Source: an uncultured Pseudomonadales bacterium (GTDB lineage Bacteria > Pseudomonadota > Gammaproteobacteria > Pseudomonadales > Cellvibrionaceae). Taken from it: 64,000 bases of DNA. The stretch is from positions 496,001-560,000 of the forward strand of contig CANLBN010000002.1 of assembly GCA_947488935.1 (NCBI GenBank). Direction: 5' to 3'. Positions 18,070-27,726 of the stretch are shown piece after piece. Below the pieces are notes generated by a model. That model was not told the origin of the DNA, did no database searches, and saw only the letters and a program-made list of their open reading frames with translations. The stretch's first letter is position 1, and each line of letters opens with the position of its first letter. A program made the position numbers and the translations under genes.

Positions 18070-19002
18070 TCAAGCTCTTTTTTTCTGGATATTGATAAAA
18101 TTAGATATGGGTAGAGAAATATCAATCATCACTAGCGTGATAGATAAACGCAGGCATAAATCCTCTACCGCTTTTTGTTTGTTGACAAAATGTTGATGCT
18201 GTTGTTTTTGAAATTTTTTATCAACAGAGAGTGTATGTTTTTCTAGGCCATCGCTTAGAGTGATGTTTTCTATATAGGGCAGTGTCTTTTCGAGAGGATC
18301 AACTAACCAATATAAAACAACAGAGTGAGCGCGTGAAAGTTGGAATAATGCCTTCTCACTCTCGAGATCTATATCATAGCAATCACTGATAATAATACAT
18401 TCGGTACCGCTATGTGTAATATGTTGTAGCTGCTTTAAGCCTTGAGTGAAACTGGGTTCCTTATGGGAGGAATTTATGTCAATCGCATTATTGCTCTGGG
18501 TGAGTAATTGTAACCATTGGTTAACGGCTTTACTTGAGCGCGCTGGACGTGTTTCTAAAATTTGCTTGGAGTTTAAAACGAGTCCACCAACTCTATCACC
18601 ACGATCAAGGGTTGACCAATTGATGATAGCTGATAAGTAACAGGCATAGACAGATTTAAAGCAATGTAAGCTGCCAAAAAACATTGAACGCCTTTGATCG
18701 ACAAAGGTAATAACGGGTTTTTCTTTTTCGTCGCGGTAGCATTTTGTATGGGTGGTTTGAGTGCGCGCAGTAACTCGCCAGTCAATATTGCGAACATCGT
18801 CACCCACTTGATACAGGCGAACTTCTTCAAATTCCATACCACGGCTAACGGCGCGGCTGCGATGTTGGCCACTAGTGAGTGCATTACTTACTCGGCTAGA
18901 AAACCGTAAATAAGGTTTTGCCAGTAAGCGTAGGTTTTGTAGCTCTTTTAAGCTGACAAATGCACCTTCGGGTTGGTAATTGATAGAGCCTGCAACAGTC
19001 AT
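18070..19002 (-). CDS. DUF58 domain-containing protein
   Basis: The diagnostic DUF58 segment RGMEFEEVRLYQVGDDVRNIDW (shown here in part by GDDVRNIDW) is near residues 55-80, with a VWA-like fold following. The protein is soluble and 310 residues long from the ATG at 19002. The frame extends upstream into moxR to a TTG at 19077, but that would overlap moxR by more than 70 bases. The ATG lies one base after the moxR stop and gives a normal start, so it is preferred. DUF58 proteins are partners of MoxR ATPases; the exact function is unknown. Confidence 0.85.
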   Translation of the reverse strand: MTVAGSINYQPEGAFVSLKELQNLRLLAKPYLRFSSRVSNALTSGQHRSRAVSRGMEFEEVRLYQVGDDVRNIDWRVTARTQTTHTKCYRDEKEKPVITFVDQRRSMFFGSLHCFKSVYACYLSAIINWSTLDRGDRVGGLVLNSKQILETRPARSSKAVNQWLQLLTQSNNAIDINSSHKEPSFTQGLKQLQHITHSGTECIIISDCYDIDLESEKALFQLSRAHSVVLYWLVDPLEKTLPYIENITLSDGLEKHTLSVDKKFQKQQHQHFVNKQKAVEDLCLRLSITLVMIDISLPISNFINIQKKRA

Positions 19003-19003
19003 A

Positions 19004-19951
19004 TTATGCGATAGATACTTTTTCCAAAATGCGAGAGATAACTTGATCTTTGCTAATGCCTTGCGCCTCGGCTTCAAAGCTCAGCAGTAATCGGTGCCTA
19101 AATACATCATAGACAACGGCATGAATGTCATCGGGAGTGACAAAGTCATTGCCTTGCAAAAAGGCATGCGCTTTGGAGCAGCGATCTAAGCTGATGGTTG
19201 CCCGTGGGCTAACACCGTATTCTAGCCATTGTGCTAATTCTTTATCGAGGGCTTTTGGTGAACGAGTTGCCATGGTGAGCTGGACAATATAGTTATCTAG
19301 GCTCTCTGCTGTATGTACCTGACTAACTGCTTGTCTTGCAATCATTAGGTCTTGTTGGCTAACAACCGGTGGGGCCGAAATACTTTCTTGTGTGTTTTCT
19401 GAGCGAATCAATTGCAATATGGCGGCTTCCGATTGTGCATCGGGGTAGTCTACGTTGATGTGCATTAAAAACCGATCAAGCTGCGCCTCGGGTAGGGGGT
19501 AAGTACCTTCTTGCTCTAATGGGTTTTGTGTTGCCATGACTAAAAAAAGCTCAGGTAGGGGGTAAGTTTTATTACCCACGCTCACTTGTTGCTCGGCCAT
19601 CGCTTCAAGTAGAGCTGACTGCACTTTAGCGGGTGCCCGGTTGATTTCGTCTGCCAATACTAGGTTATGGAAAATGGGGCCTGCTTGAAACTCAAAACTG
19701 TGGTCTTGAGAACGGTAGATATCGGTGCCAGTTATATCTGTTGGTAGTAAATCGGGAGTAAATTGTATCCGTTGAAAATCGCCTTCGACCCCCGAGGCTA
19801 GCATCTTAATGGCCTTTGTTTTAGCAAGGCCTGGTGCGCCTTCAACTAATAAATGCCCGTCGGCCAGTAGCGCAATAAGTAGTTTATCTATCAGTTGGGG
19901 CTGACCAATAATTTGTTGTTTCAGCCAAGATCGTAGGGGGGTTAAGAGCAT
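19004..19951 (-). CDS. MoxR family AAA+ ATPase
   Basis: A 315-residue AAA+ protein with Walker A GAPGLAKT (38-45), Walker B VLADE (98-102) and the family signature EINRAPAKVQSALLEAM. It also carries the sensor region MATQNPLEQEGTYPLPEAQ. MoxR ATPases act as chaperones that remodel or activate VWA-domain partners, here the DUF58, BatA and BatB proteins encoded downstream. It is the first gene of the six-gene operon running to 12970. A candidate promoter lies about 50-80 bases upstream. Confidence 0.92.
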   Translation of the reverse strand: MLLTPLRSWLKQQIIGQPQLIDKLLIALLADGHLLVEGAPGLAKTKAIKMLASGVEGDFQRIQFTPDLLPTDITGTDIYRSQDHSFEFQAGPIFHNLVLADEINRAPAKVQSALLEAMAEQQVSVGNKTYPLPELFLVMATQNPLEQEGTYPLPEAQLDRFLMHINVDYPDAQSEAAILQLIRSENTQESISAPPVVSQQDLMIARQAVSQVHTAESLDNYIVQLTMATRSPKALDKELAQWLEYGVSPRATISLDRCSKAHAFLQGNDFVTPDDIHAVVYDVFRHRLLLSFEAEAQGISKDQVISRILEKVSIA

Positions 19952-20000
19952 AGTAATAATCGTTTTGTTAGTTAATGGTTAATACTAAAAGGATCAATCT

Positions 20001-20029
20001 TATATATTGACGCCTTAATTTAATTTCAA
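20001..20029 (-). promoter_or_regulatory. Candidate promoter of the moxR-bat operon
   Basis: Reading the minus strand, TTGAAA (20029-20024) and TATATA (20006-20001) are separated by 17 bases. This would start transcription roughly 40 bases before the moxR ATG. TATAAG two bases further on is an alternative -10 match. It is a by-eye consensus match only. Confidence 0.4.
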
Positions 20030-20046
20030 GCTTTTTGGCTTTATAG

Positions 20047-20685
20047 TTAGTGCAATTGTTGCTGTTGTAGTTCCTTTTGTAAGGATTGTGCCATTGCTAA
20101 AATAGATGTACGTTGATAAATGGCCTTTAGTCTATTGCCTCCAAACTGCCGCCACAGTACTGCAGAGCGAACACCGGCGAATAATAAGGTCCTGATCTGG
20201 TTTGCAATACGTGTTTGCTGCAAAAATTGATACTCGCCCATGACCTGTATGCGAAAACTAAAAGTACTAATTGTATCTGCATATATATCGGCCAGCCCTG
20301 CGACGACGTTCTCATGTGTTGGTGTAAAATGGTCGAGCTGTAGGCGGCTTTTGTCGAGCCTATTGGCAATAACTTCCAGCATCGATTGATGTTTTGAGAG
20401 CTGCTTTTGTAAATGTAAAATACCCATAACATAGCGGATACAATCGCTGCTGCGTTTTGGGCTCCTACTTAAGTTTGCGATTAAAAAGCTAAGGCCTGTT
20501 TCTAGGCTCTCGAGGCCACCATACACGTTTAGAGCATCACTGGGATTTTGATTGAATAAGCTATTGACGGCTACTTCAAACTCCTCAGATTTAACATGCC
20601 CAGTTTTTGCTAGTTGTTCAACACCAGCAGCGAACTGAAACATAGCTGCAAGAGCGATGGTTTGCCCATTAAGATCGTTAGCCAA
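20047..20685 (-). CDS. hflD: HflD homolog
   Basis: Residues after the start (GQTIALAAMFQFAAGVEQLA, then LESLETGLSFL) align with HflD, a membrane-associated helical protein. It is encoded next to mnmA in many gammaproteobacteria and is linked in E. coli to lambda lysogenisation through CII. The open frame extends into mnmA, but the TTG at 20685 is preceded by AGAGGA at the right distance. It also gives 212 residues, against 213 in E. coli, so I chose it. The gene begins 52 bases after mnmA ends. The Gln-rich C-terminus is ordinary. Confidence 0.85.
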   Translation of the reverse strand: MANDLNGQTIALAAMFQFAAGVEQLAKTGHVKSEEFEVAVNSLFNQNPSDALNVYGGLESLETGLSFLIANLSRSPKRSSDCIRYVMGILHLQKQLSKHQSMLEVIANRLDKSRLQLDHFTPTHENVVAGLADIYADTISTFSFRIQVMGEYQFLQQTRIANQIRTLLFAGVRSAVLWRQFGGNRLKAIYQRTSILAMAQSLQKELQQQQLH

Positions 20686-20692
20686 AAAAGTT

Positions 20693-20698
20693 TCCTCT
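20693..20698 (-). promoter_or_regulatory. Shine-Dalgarno fixing a TTG start for hflD
   Basis: On the minus strand AGAGGA lies seven bases before TTG at 20685. No ATG occurs in a suitable place between the mnmA stop and the conserved part of the protein, so this site decides the start. Confidence 0.6.
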
Positions 20699-20737
20699 AC
20701 ATTTATTTTATCGTTATAGCTTGTTTTATAATGTGTT

Positions 20738-21883
20738 TTAGCGACGATTTTGAATAACTGCTCCACCCAAGCAGTGGTTACCATCATAAAATACAATCGA
20801 TTGACCTGGTGTAATTGCACGTTGAGGCTCATCAAATACTACTTGTAGGACAGTATTTTGTGGAGCTTGTTGCGTATTTTTATTAGAAATTATACTGACT
20901 TTGCAGGCTTGATCAGCCTGCCGGTAGCGTATTTTTGCTTTACAGCGAAAAGGTGCCGTTTGCTCATCAATAGGGTTTGAGGTTATCCAGTGTACCTGAT
21001 TGGCTTCAAGAGCCCCGTGATAGAGCAGAGCGTGCTCTGAACCCTGAACAATCAATAACTCATTGGTCTCTAAGTTTTTATTGGCAACATACCAAGGCGC
21101 GTCGCCCGCATTTTTTACCCCACCAATCCCCAAACCTTGGCGTTGGCCTATGGTGTGGTACATTAAGCCTTGGTGTTGGCCGATAATATCGCCTGCATCG
21201 GTGACAATATTGCCCGGTTGTGCCGGGATATAGGTTTGCAAAAAATCCTTAAATCGGCGTTCACCAATAAAACAGATACCTGTACTGTCTTTTTTATTAT
21301 GGGTGATTAAATCATGTTGCTCGGCTAATGCCCTAGCGGCGGGCTTTTCTAACTCACCAACAGGAAATAGAGTTTTAGCAAACTCCTCGCTACCCACGGC
21401 ATGTAAAAAATAGCTCTGGTCTTTATTGTTATCTAGCCCTTTCAACAAATAAGTTTTATCGCCTTTATCTTCACGACGTGCATAGTGCCCCGTTGCAATA
21501 AGGTCTGCTCCCAAAAGCTGTGCATACTCTAAAAAGACTTTGAATTTAATCTCACGATTACAGAGAATATCAGGGTTGGGTGTTCTGCCAGCCTTATATT
21601 CGTCTAAAAAATATTCAAAAACATTATCCCAGTATTCTGCCGCAAAATTAGCCGTATGCAATTTAATCCCTAATTTTTTGCACACTTGTTGCGCATCGGC
21701 CAAGTCCGCCTTAGCGGTGCAGTATTCGGTATCGTCGTCTTCATCCCAATTCTTCATAAACAAGCCTTCAACCTCATACCCTTGCTGGATGAGTAAAAGA
21801 GCGGCAACTGATGAGTCAACACCACCAGACATGCCGACGATAACCTTTTTGTTTTCAGGAGATATGTTGTGGGAGGAACTCAT
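20738..21883 (-). CDS. mnmA: tRNA-specific 2-thiouridylase MnmA
   Basis: Adds sulfur to U34 of tRNA(Lys), tRNA(Glu) and tRNA(Gln), using ATP and sulfur relayed to an active-site persulfide. The PP-loop SGGVDSS is at about 19-25. The catalytic cysteines lie in [12 protein letters not shown] (about 100) and [12 protein letters not shown] (about 200), and the GHYARR motif is present. Length is 381 from the ATG at 21883, with a TTG six bases upstream as an alternative. hflD follows, the common gamma-proteobacterial order. Confidence 0.95.
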   Translation of the reverse strand: MSSSHNISPENKKVIVGMSGGVDSSVAALLLIQQGYEVEGLFMKNWDEDDDTEYCTAKADLADAQQVCKKLGIKLHTANFAAEYWDNVFEYFLDEYKAGRTPNPDILCNREIKFKVFLEYAQLLGADLIATGHYARREDKGDKTYLLKGLDNNKDQSYFLHAVGSEEFAKTLFPVGELEKPAARALAEQHDLITHNKKDSTGICFIGERRFKDFLQTYIPAQPGNIVTDAGDIIGQHQGLMYHTIGQRQGLGIGGVKNAGDAPWYVANKNLETNELLIVQGSEHALLYHGALEANQVHWITSNPIDEQTAPFRCKAKIRYRQADQACKVSIISNKNTQQAPQNTVLQVVFDEPQRAITPGQSIVFYDGNHCLGGAVIQNRR

Positions 21884-22045
21884 AATCAACGTAGTACTTA
21901 TATTGGGTTTTGGACGATGGCTAAAAAGGTGATTATAAGCGAATTAGGGGAGGGTAATTACAAAATTTTATGATAAAAATTGCTGTAATAGGTGTATATC
22001 TTAGGTTTTAGCGTAAACGGGCTGCTAATAAGTCTTAAACAAGCA

Positions 22046-22077
22046 ATAAAAATGGACTCAAAGAGATTGAGCCCATT
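22046..22077 (-). terminator. Rho-independent terminator after the DoxX gene
   Basis: On the minus strand ATGGGCTCAA-TCTCT-TTGAGTCCAT forms a stem of about ten pairs with one mismatch, directly followed by TTTTTATT. It lies about 50 bases past the DoxX stop at 22129, so it ends that transcript and insulates mnmA. Confidence 0.75.
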
Positions 22078-22128
22078 TGAAATACTTCAAAATAAAGGCA
22101 AATACTGCTTCATTTATTATAGGAAAGT

Positions 22129-23052
22129 TTACGATGCTTTAGCTGAGGTAAGCATATGGTTATCAATCCATCCTCTAAATTTGGGGGCATAATGAGTACC
22201 GCCACCTGCATGAAACATAAGGAAACCAGCGGCAAGGAAAGCAAATTCACGCTTAAAGCCATTTAGATTGGCAATTAATGATTTATCAAGGTTAATTTTT
22301 TGTAGTATAAAAAATAGCATAGCTAACACAACGATAAACCCGACTAGCCGCATTTGTATGCCAAATAAAATAGCGAGACCTAAAAGGCAGGCAACAATTG
22401 CAGGTAATTTAAAGGTTTGAATATTATCAAGCCCATGAAAAAAGCCTGCGATCAAAAAGGGAAGTGCCATAGATACTCTTAGTAGCAGGCCCATTTCGTT
22501 CCAGTATTTATGGGCGGCATTGGCTCTAATTACTTTTCCTGTTCCAAGCATCTCATCAATACTGTGTCGGCCAGACCCTAAGTTATATAATAAAATGAAC
22601 AATCCAGATAAGGCAATATCCCTGATCTGAACAAACATGGCAGGGGAGTTATAGGTGTTTTCGGGGCTTATAACTCCAGGTGTGGTCACAACAGGTAGAG
22701 AAACAATAAAGCTCCAGAGTAGTAATGCCCAGAAAATTGATAATGGGCGTACAAGAAACCCTGATATCAACATACAGCCACTGATTAGTTCAAAAGCTGA
22801 CAAAGTGGTTAAAAAAGACCAGGGTGTTAATACAGTACCAAGAAACCCAGAAAATAAATAATCAGTAAAAAATTGATTGATATAACCAGACGAGCCCATG
22901 TAGCTGTTTAAAATTGCATCGACTGTATTTGGGTTTAATAATTGATAAAGTTTATTCCAGCCTCCTATAACAAAAACTAAGCCTAAACCAATGCGTAATA
23001 TCATCGACATGGTTTCGGGCTGCCATTCGTCACGAGTAAAAAAAGATTTCAT
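22129..23052 (-). CDS. DoxX family membrane protein
   Basis: The 307-residue protein opens with ILRIGLGLVFVIGGWNKLY, the DoxX signature, and has about eight hydrophobic helices. A second similar start, LLRVSMALPFLIAGFFHGL, lies near residue 190, so it looks like a duplicated DoxX domain. Related proteins act as subunits of quinone-dependent oxidoreductases or in redox stress, but the role here is open. GGAGACC precedes the ATG. It is transcribed away from the ECF sigma gene at 23243 and may belong to its regulon. Confidence 0.85.
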   Translation of the reverse strand: MKSFFTRDEWQPETMSMILRIGLGLVFVIGGWNKLYQLLNPNTVDAILNSYMGSSGYINQFFTDYLFSGFLGTVLTPWSFLTTLSAFELISGCMLISGFLVRPLSIFWALLLWSFIVSLPVVTTPGVISPENTYNSPAMFVQIRDIALSGLFILLYNLGSGRHSIDEMLGTGKVIRANAAHKYWNEMGLLLRVSMALPFLIAGFFHGLDNIQTFKLPAIVACLLGLAILFGIQMRLVGFIVVLAMLFFILQKINLDKSLIANLNGFKREFAFLAAGFLMFHAGGGTHYAPKFRGWIDNHMLTSAKAS

Positions 23053-23242
23053 AAGGTCTCCATAGTGATTAGTAGTAATTAAAGTAAATCGCTTTGTAGA
23101 CGAGATAAGCCCGATTATTATTTCATTTTATTATCGCTTTTAGATTAAATTTTATGAATTTGAGACGTAGTGCAATCAACTCTTAATGTAGAGCGTCATT
23201 ATATAAGACGGATATACTTTAACTCACTCATGGAATTAATGA
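23053..23242. promoter_or_regulatory. Divergent promoter region, doxX / ECF sigma gene
   Basis: This 190-base gap separates two divergent genes and must hold both promoters. I see no convincing consensus sigma70 pair. AT-rich boxes such as TATATAAG near 23201 and TTGAGACG near 23158 are possible elements. An ECF-type promoter recognised by the neighbouring sigma factor is plausible but cannot be identified by eye. Confidence 0.3.
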
Positions 23243-23749
23243 ATGCAATCTATCTCGGATGATCAACTTCAGCGAGCTTATCGCTATGCAATGTCGCTGA
23301 CTAATGATCATGATGTTGCTATGGATATTGTGCACACCGCATATGTCAAAATACTCGGGCGTGGAGCAAGTGGAATTAAAAATGTACAGGGATATTTTTT
23401 TCGTTGTATTAGAAATACGTTTATCGATAAAAAACGTTTTGATCATCGATGGCTGATTTCATCCGATGATCCAGAAGATAATGGAATTGATATTAGTACA
23501 ATAACGTTAGAATCGACAGTTATAAATCAAGACCTATTAAAGCATGTTTGGATAAAATTTAACCCTTTGGAGAGGGAGCTGTTGTATTTATGGGCAATTG
23601 AAGAATATACCATTGATGAAATCAGTGACCTTACCGAAACTCCTAGGGGGACACTGCTTTCTAGAATTCACCGTATTCGTAAAAAAGTACTTAATAATAA
23701 GACGGTAAAGGAGGGTGCTTATGACAGAGCGAATGAAACCTGCTATTAA
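23243..23749 (+). CDS. ECF-type RNA polymerase sigma factor
   Basis: The 168-residue product has the two-domain sigma70-family layout. Region 2 has YRYAMSLTNDHDVAMDIVHTAY near 10-35, followed by the -10 recognition helix VQGYFFRCIRNTFIDKKR. Region 4 has the HTH YTIDEISDLTETPRGTLLSRI near 130-155. A linker of about 40 residues joins them. It lacks sigma regions 1 and 3, as ECF factors do. The likely regulator is the membrane protein encoded by the next, overlapping gene. The ATG at 23243 lacks a clear Shine-Dalgarno. Confidence 0.88.
   Translation: MQSISDDQLQRAYRYAMSLTNDHDVAMDIVHTAYVKILGRGASGIKNVQGYFFRCIRNTFIDKKRFDHRWLISSDDPEDNGIDISTITLESTVINQDLLKHVWIKFNPLERELLYLWAIEEYTIDEISDLTETPRGTLLSRIHRIRKKVLNNKTVKEGAYDRANETCY
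23708..23714 (+). promoter_or_regulatory. Strong Shine-Dalgarno inside the sigma gene
   Basis: AAGGAGG at 23708-23714 stands six bases before ATG 23721, inside the 3' end of the sigma gene. It selects ATG 23721 over the in-frame GTG at 23715 and couples translation of the two proteins. Confidence 0.6.
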
Positions 23750-24353
23750 AAAAATGTATAGAGATATTAAATTATCTGAAGATGATTTAGACTGTTTTCA
23801 TAGCATGGCGAAAGAGCATGAGTTTTCAAATAGCTTAAAAAATAAGCTGCGGCGAATTTTATTGTTTCCAGAAAAATTTATTTATGCATCAACTACGGTT
23901 GGCATGCTTTTTCTGGTGGGGTTTATATGGTTTATGTCACCTGATGCAACAGTCAATATAGATAGCAAATCAGAAAAAATATTTGAAGATGTTGTCAACA
24001 ACCACCTTTCAGATATAGCGTTAAAATATACTAGTGCTTCACTAGTCGAGTTGTCTAGTAATTTTTCTTATTTGGGTTTTATGTTGTCAAAGTCACAAGC
24101 TATGATGGATGTTGGCGGCGACTTAAAAGGAGCTAGGCCTTGTTTTATTTTGAATATGCCAGCAGTGCAGTTACGTTACCAAGCAGCTGGTCATAAATTA
24201 TGGAAAACGGTTTATCAGACGCGCTATGAAAAAAGTATCCATGGCTCAATACCTGATTTAGGGAAACATCAAACACCTTTAGTTAAAATAAAAAAAGGAA
24301 TCCAAGTAATCCTATGGCGAAGAGATGGATTGTTATTTGCAGTAGCAGAATAA
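23721..24353 (+). CDS. Membrane protein, probable anti-sigma factor
   Basis: A 210-residue protein with a basic, helical cytoplasmic N-terminus (about 1-50), one membrane helix near 55-75 and a periplasmic domain of about 135 residues. I see no zinc-binding HxxxCxxC motif, so it is not a typical ZAS anti-sigma. The topology, the 29-base overlap with the ECF sigma gene and the ending IQVILWRRDGLLFAVAE, similar to the C-termini of membrane anti-sigma factors, support the assignment. The signal it senses is unknown; the divergent DoxX gene suggests redox or envelope stress. Confidence 0.65.
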   Translation: MTERMKPAIKKMYRDIKLSEDDLDCFHSMAKEHEFSNSLKNKLRRILLFPEKFIYASTTVGMLFLVGFIWFMSPDATVNIDSKSEKIFEDVVNNHLSDIALKYTSASLVELSSNFSYLGFMLSKSQAMMDVGGDLKGARPCFILNMPAVQLRYQAAGHKLWKTVYQTRYEKSIHGSIPDLGKHQTPLVKIKKGIQVILWRRDGLLFAVAE

Positions 24354-24383
24354 CGAGTTATCTACTGCAGCATTATTATCCTA

Positions 24384-26714
24384 TTATTCACTTTTAAATT
24401 GATTAATAAGCGTATTGAGCTGATGAGTGGCCGAGGAGATATTTTGGCTGTTATTATCTACGGCTTCTGAGCTACTTTGATTTTCTTCAGAAATGCTATT
24501 GATCTCATTGATTAAGCTTTTTGCGCTATTACTTGCAGAGTTTTGCACCTGTGCGCTCTCTGAGATTTGTTTGTTGAGGTTGGTAATGTTAAGAATTTCT
24601 TCTTTAATGTGTAGTAATGACTCATTCGCTTTTTCAGCTTCTTCTACAGAAACTTCAACGGATTCATTACCTAATTTGATTGCGTTAACGGCAGATTGCG
24701 CATTTTTTTGTAAGGTTTGGATAATGCTATTAATTTCGAGTGTTGATTCTTGGGTTCTGCTTGCAAGAGCACGTACTTCATCGGCAACGACTGCAAAACC
24801 TCGCCCCTGCTCACCAGCTCGGGCAGCTTCTATTGACGCATTAAGTGCTAATAAGTTTGTTTGCTCTGCTATTGCATTAATAACACCAACTACAGAGCCG
24901 ATAGTCTTACTGGTGACTTCGAGATCATTAATGGTTTGGCTTGCTTCGTTAACATTTTTAACAACATTTAAAATAGACGATTTCGTTGCCTCCATAACCA
25001 CAACACCATGAGCAGATGCATTTGCTACATTATCTGCTGTTTTCTCCGCAGTAATGGCAAAGTCTGCTACGTTTTCGGCTAGGTCGCTAATTTCATTCAT
25101 TGAAATAGTAGCTTTTTTAATCGCTTGTTGTTGTTGTGATGCACCTTGGGTATTTTGTGCAGAAATTGACTTCATCTCTTTCGAGGTGTCTTCTAATTGA
25201 ATAGCTTCTTGTTTTATGTTGATAATAACTGACTGTACTTTTTGGGTAAAAGTGTTAAACCATTTTGCTAGCTCGCCAATTTCATCACTGCGACCCTCAT
25301 CAAGTCGTGCGGTTAGGTCACCTTCGCCTTCGGCGATATCTTTTAGTACTTCTACTGTTTTACGTATAGGTGACACAAGGCTGCGTGCAAACAATAGGGT
25401 GGCTATTATACTAGCGGCTATAACTAGAGCGGCCGTCACTATGGCACTATAGCTAAGTTTTTTTGATAATGCCGCTGCATCAGCAGTGGCCTCTTTGTAA
25501 TCGAGTTCGCTGATTATTGCCCATTCATTATTAAATATTTTAATGGGTGAATAGCTGGAAATCACGTTTTTGCCAGTATATTTTGTATAGGTTATCGTGC
25601 CCGAATTACCAGCAATTGCTGAATCACTAGCAGCTCCATTAACTTTGTGTAAAAAAATACTGGTGTGATGATTGTTAATTGTCGTTAGTGATTCCTGGTC
25701 AATACTTTGTTGTTTTAGCAGTTCTGTATAATCTTTAGCGTTTTCAATTAATACACGGCTATTGCTGCGCATAAAACCATCTTTGCCGACTAAAAATGTT
25801 TCTCCGGATTTTCCTAAGCCGCTTTTTTGCCAATTGTTGTTATAGGTAATAATCTTGTTCATTATCGATGAGGATAATTTAAAAATTAAAACACCAGAGA
25901 TTTTTTTGCCATCATAGATTGGTTTGGATATAAAAAATTCTGGCTCATCAAAGGAGGGCATGTAAAAGCTAAAATCGCTCAGGTAAATAGAGTCGACTTT
26001 ATCAACACTTATCTTTAATGCTTCTTTATAAGCGCCACCTAAGCCAGTATTTGAAAAATAACCGTCGTTGAGTGATGTGGCATAGTCAATGTTTTTATTA
26101 ACCGAGTACATGACATAGCCTTTCTTTGCATCAACAATATAGATATCGTCGTACCCGAGTTGGGCTGTATAGTCCTTTAACTTTTGATGTACGTTTTGAT
26201 GTGCACTTGCATAACTATTGAATTTTCCATCATTGAGGAGTTTACTCTTCTCGTAAAATGAGTATTTGTTTTTAGCGATATATTCATATTGGAGGGCCAA
26301 GCTATTAGGCTTTAGCTCATCAACTAGTTTGTTTAACTCAGGTTTTTTGTTAGGATTTAATTTCTGATATTCCTTTAAAAATATATCATTGTAGTAGGTA
26401 TTGACTGATGTTTTTTGCGACTCAGTATTATCAGTTGATTTATAATTATAAAAAGAAAAGCGTAGTTGTTTTGTCCCTTTGATAATACCTTTGTCGTTGG
26501 CGACAGTTTTAATCTCTTGGGCAACCTGCTCAAAGTAGGTTTGTAGCTGGGCGCTTGTGGAGTATTTAATAGCGTTGAGCTTTTCAATATTAGTTGCTTC
26601 TAAGGCTAATTTGGACTGTTGGGCACTAATATAGCCCAGTACAACAGATATACAGATTAGTCCGCTAATAATTAAGGTACTTGCGCCTAAGATAAGCTTT
26701 GTTTGTATTTTCAT
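24384..26714 (-). CDS. Methyl-accepting chemotaxis protein
   Basis: A 776-residue chemoreceptor. It has a first membrane helix at about 8-28, a large periplasmic sensor of about 360 residues that looks like a double Cache-type domain, a second helix near 418-440, a HAMP domain, and a cytoplasmic signalling hairpin. The hairpin tip carries the invariant segment [19 protein letters not shown] and continues to [12 protein letters not shown]. The ligand is unknown. No conserved C-terminal pentapeptide for CheR binding is visible. It is convergent with the anti-sigma gene and no chemotaxis genes are nearby, so it is an orphan receptor. Confidence 0.92.
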   Translation of the reverse strand: MKIQTKLILGASTLIISGLICISVVLGYISAQQSKLALEATNIEKLNAIKYSTSAQLQTYFEQVAQEIKTVANDKGIIKGTKQLRFSFYNYKSTDNTESQKTSVNTYYNDIFLKEYQKLNPNKKPELNKLVDELKPNSLALQYEYIAKNKYSFYEKSKLLNDGKFNSYASAHQNVHQKLKDYTAQLGYDDIYIVDAKKGYVMYSVNKNIDYATSLNDGYFSNTGLGGAYKEALKISVDKVDSIYLSDFSFYMPSFDEPEFFISKPIYDGKKISGVLIFKLSSSIMNKIITYNNNWQKSGLGKSGETFLVGKDGFMRSNSRVLIENAKDYTELLKQQSIDQESLTTINNHHTSIFLHKVNGAASDSAIAGNSGTITYTKYTGKNVISSYSPIKIFNNEWAIISELDYKEATADAAALSKKLSYSAIVTAALVIAASIIATLLFARSLVSPIRKTVEVLKDIAEGEGDLTARLDEGRSDEIGELAKWFNTFTQKVQSVIINIKQEAIQLEDTSKEMKSISAQNTQGASQQQQAIKKATISMNEISDLAENVADFAITAEKTADNVANASAHGVVVMEATKSSILNVVKNVNEASQTINDLEVTSKTIGSVVGVINAIAEQTNLLALNASIEAARAGEQGRGFAVVADEVRALASRTQESTLEINSIIQTLQKNAQSAVNAIKLGNESVEVSVEEAEKANESLLHIKEEILNITNLNKQISESAQVQNSASNSAKSLINEINSISEENQSSSEAVDNNSQNISSATHQLNTLINQFKSE

Positions 26715-26939
26715 ATTTTGATCGCTGTTAATGAAATGACTATTTCTTTAACAATAGCTCAGATTACACGATATACAATTGTAAAATAGGTGATTTATGG
26801 TTAGTTATCAGTAGTTTAAGTAGCGAGATTAGTAAAAGACTTTGTGAAAAAGGGGAGTATCTCAGTATTTTTATCAAGATGTATTGAGAAGGTTAAAAAT
26901 TAGAGAGGTTTACTTGAGCGGTTTTTTGTCTCCTATCAT

Positions 26940-26974
26940 GAAAAAAGCCAAGATAATTCAATTATCTTGGCTTT
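26940..26974 (-). terminator. Rho-independent terminator of the ABC transporter operon
   Basis: A perfect stem AAAGCCAAGATAATT / AATTATCTTGGCTTT with a very short loop. On the minus strand it ends in TTTTTTC. It lies about 35 bases after the last transporter gene, so it closes the five-gene operon. As a near-perfect palindrome it may also work in the other direction. Confidence 0.85.
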
Positions 26975-27009
26975 GACGTAGCAATTATAAGGATGGTGTA
27001 GTGTAGACG

Positions 27010-27726
27010 TTAAATTGCGAGATACTCCTCTCGTAATTCATCGTTATTCATAACTTCCTCAGCACTACCATCAAATACGACTTGCCCCATATCTAAAATA
27101 ACAGCTCGATCTGCTAATTTAAGTGCGGCAATGGCGTTTTGTTCAACGATTATGGTGGTTATACCTAAGTCCCTAATACCCATTAAGATTCGCTCAATTT
27201 CTTGAACAATAACAGGGGCGAGACCTTCATAGGGCTCGTCTAAGAGTAATAACCGGCAATCACGAGCAAGTGAACGAGCGACTGCGAGCATTTGCTGCTC
27301 ACCACCTGAGAGGGTAATCCCCTCCTGTGTACGACGCTCGGCAAGACGAGGAAAATGCTCAAATATTTTTTCTTTACTCCATCCAATAGGTGGGGCAATT
27401 TGTGCAAGATCTAATGACTCTTCAACGGTCATGCCAGCGATAATACGTCTGTCCTCTGGTACGAGGCTCACCCCGACTTGCGCGGCTTGGAAAGACTTCA
27501 TTGTGTGAATGGCTTGTCCACCTAACCAGATTTCCCCGGATTTCATTTGAGGGTCATCGGTACGTGCAATACTACGTAGGGTAGAGGTCTTGCCTGCACC
27601 ATTACGGCCTAATAGGGCTAGTATTTCGCCCTCCTTAATATCAAAGCTTACACCCTGAACAATATAACTTTCACCATAGTAAGAATGAATATCCTTAACT
27701 GAGAAAAAAGGTTGGTTATCACTCAT
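27010..27726 (-). CDS. LivF-type ABC transporter ATP-binding protein
   Basis: A 238-residue ATPase with Walker A GRNGAGKT (40-47), signature LSGGEQQ and Walker B LLLLDEP. The pattern SLVPEDRRI fits the LivF branch of the hydrophobic/branched-chain amino acid uptake family. It pairs with the LivG-type ATPase encoded just upstream (four-base ATGA-type overlap) to energise the two membrane subunits. Substrate is set by the binding protein at 30831. It is the last gene of the operon. Confidence 0.9.
   Translation of the reverse strand: MSDNQPFFSVKDIHSYYGESYIVQGVSFDIKEGEILALLGRNGAGKTSTLRSIARTDDPQMKSGEIWLGGQAIHTMKSFQAAQVGVSLVPEDRRIIAGMTVEESLDLAQIAPPIGWSKEKIFEHFPRLAERRTQEGITLSGGEQQMLAVARSLARDCRLLLLDEPYEGLAPVIVQEIERILMGIRDLGITTIIVEQNAIAALKLADRAVILDMGQVVFDGSAEEVMNNDELREEYLAI

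Noticed and set aside
19003..19077. Upstream extension of the DUF58 protein into moxR
   Set aside because: It needs a TTG start and a 74-base overlap, while an ATG directly after the moxR stop gives a normal N-terminus.
20686..20835. Longer HflD starting inside mnmA
   Set aside because: The extra 50 residues do not resemble HflD and the TTG at 20685 has a clear Shine-Dalgarno and gives the expected length.
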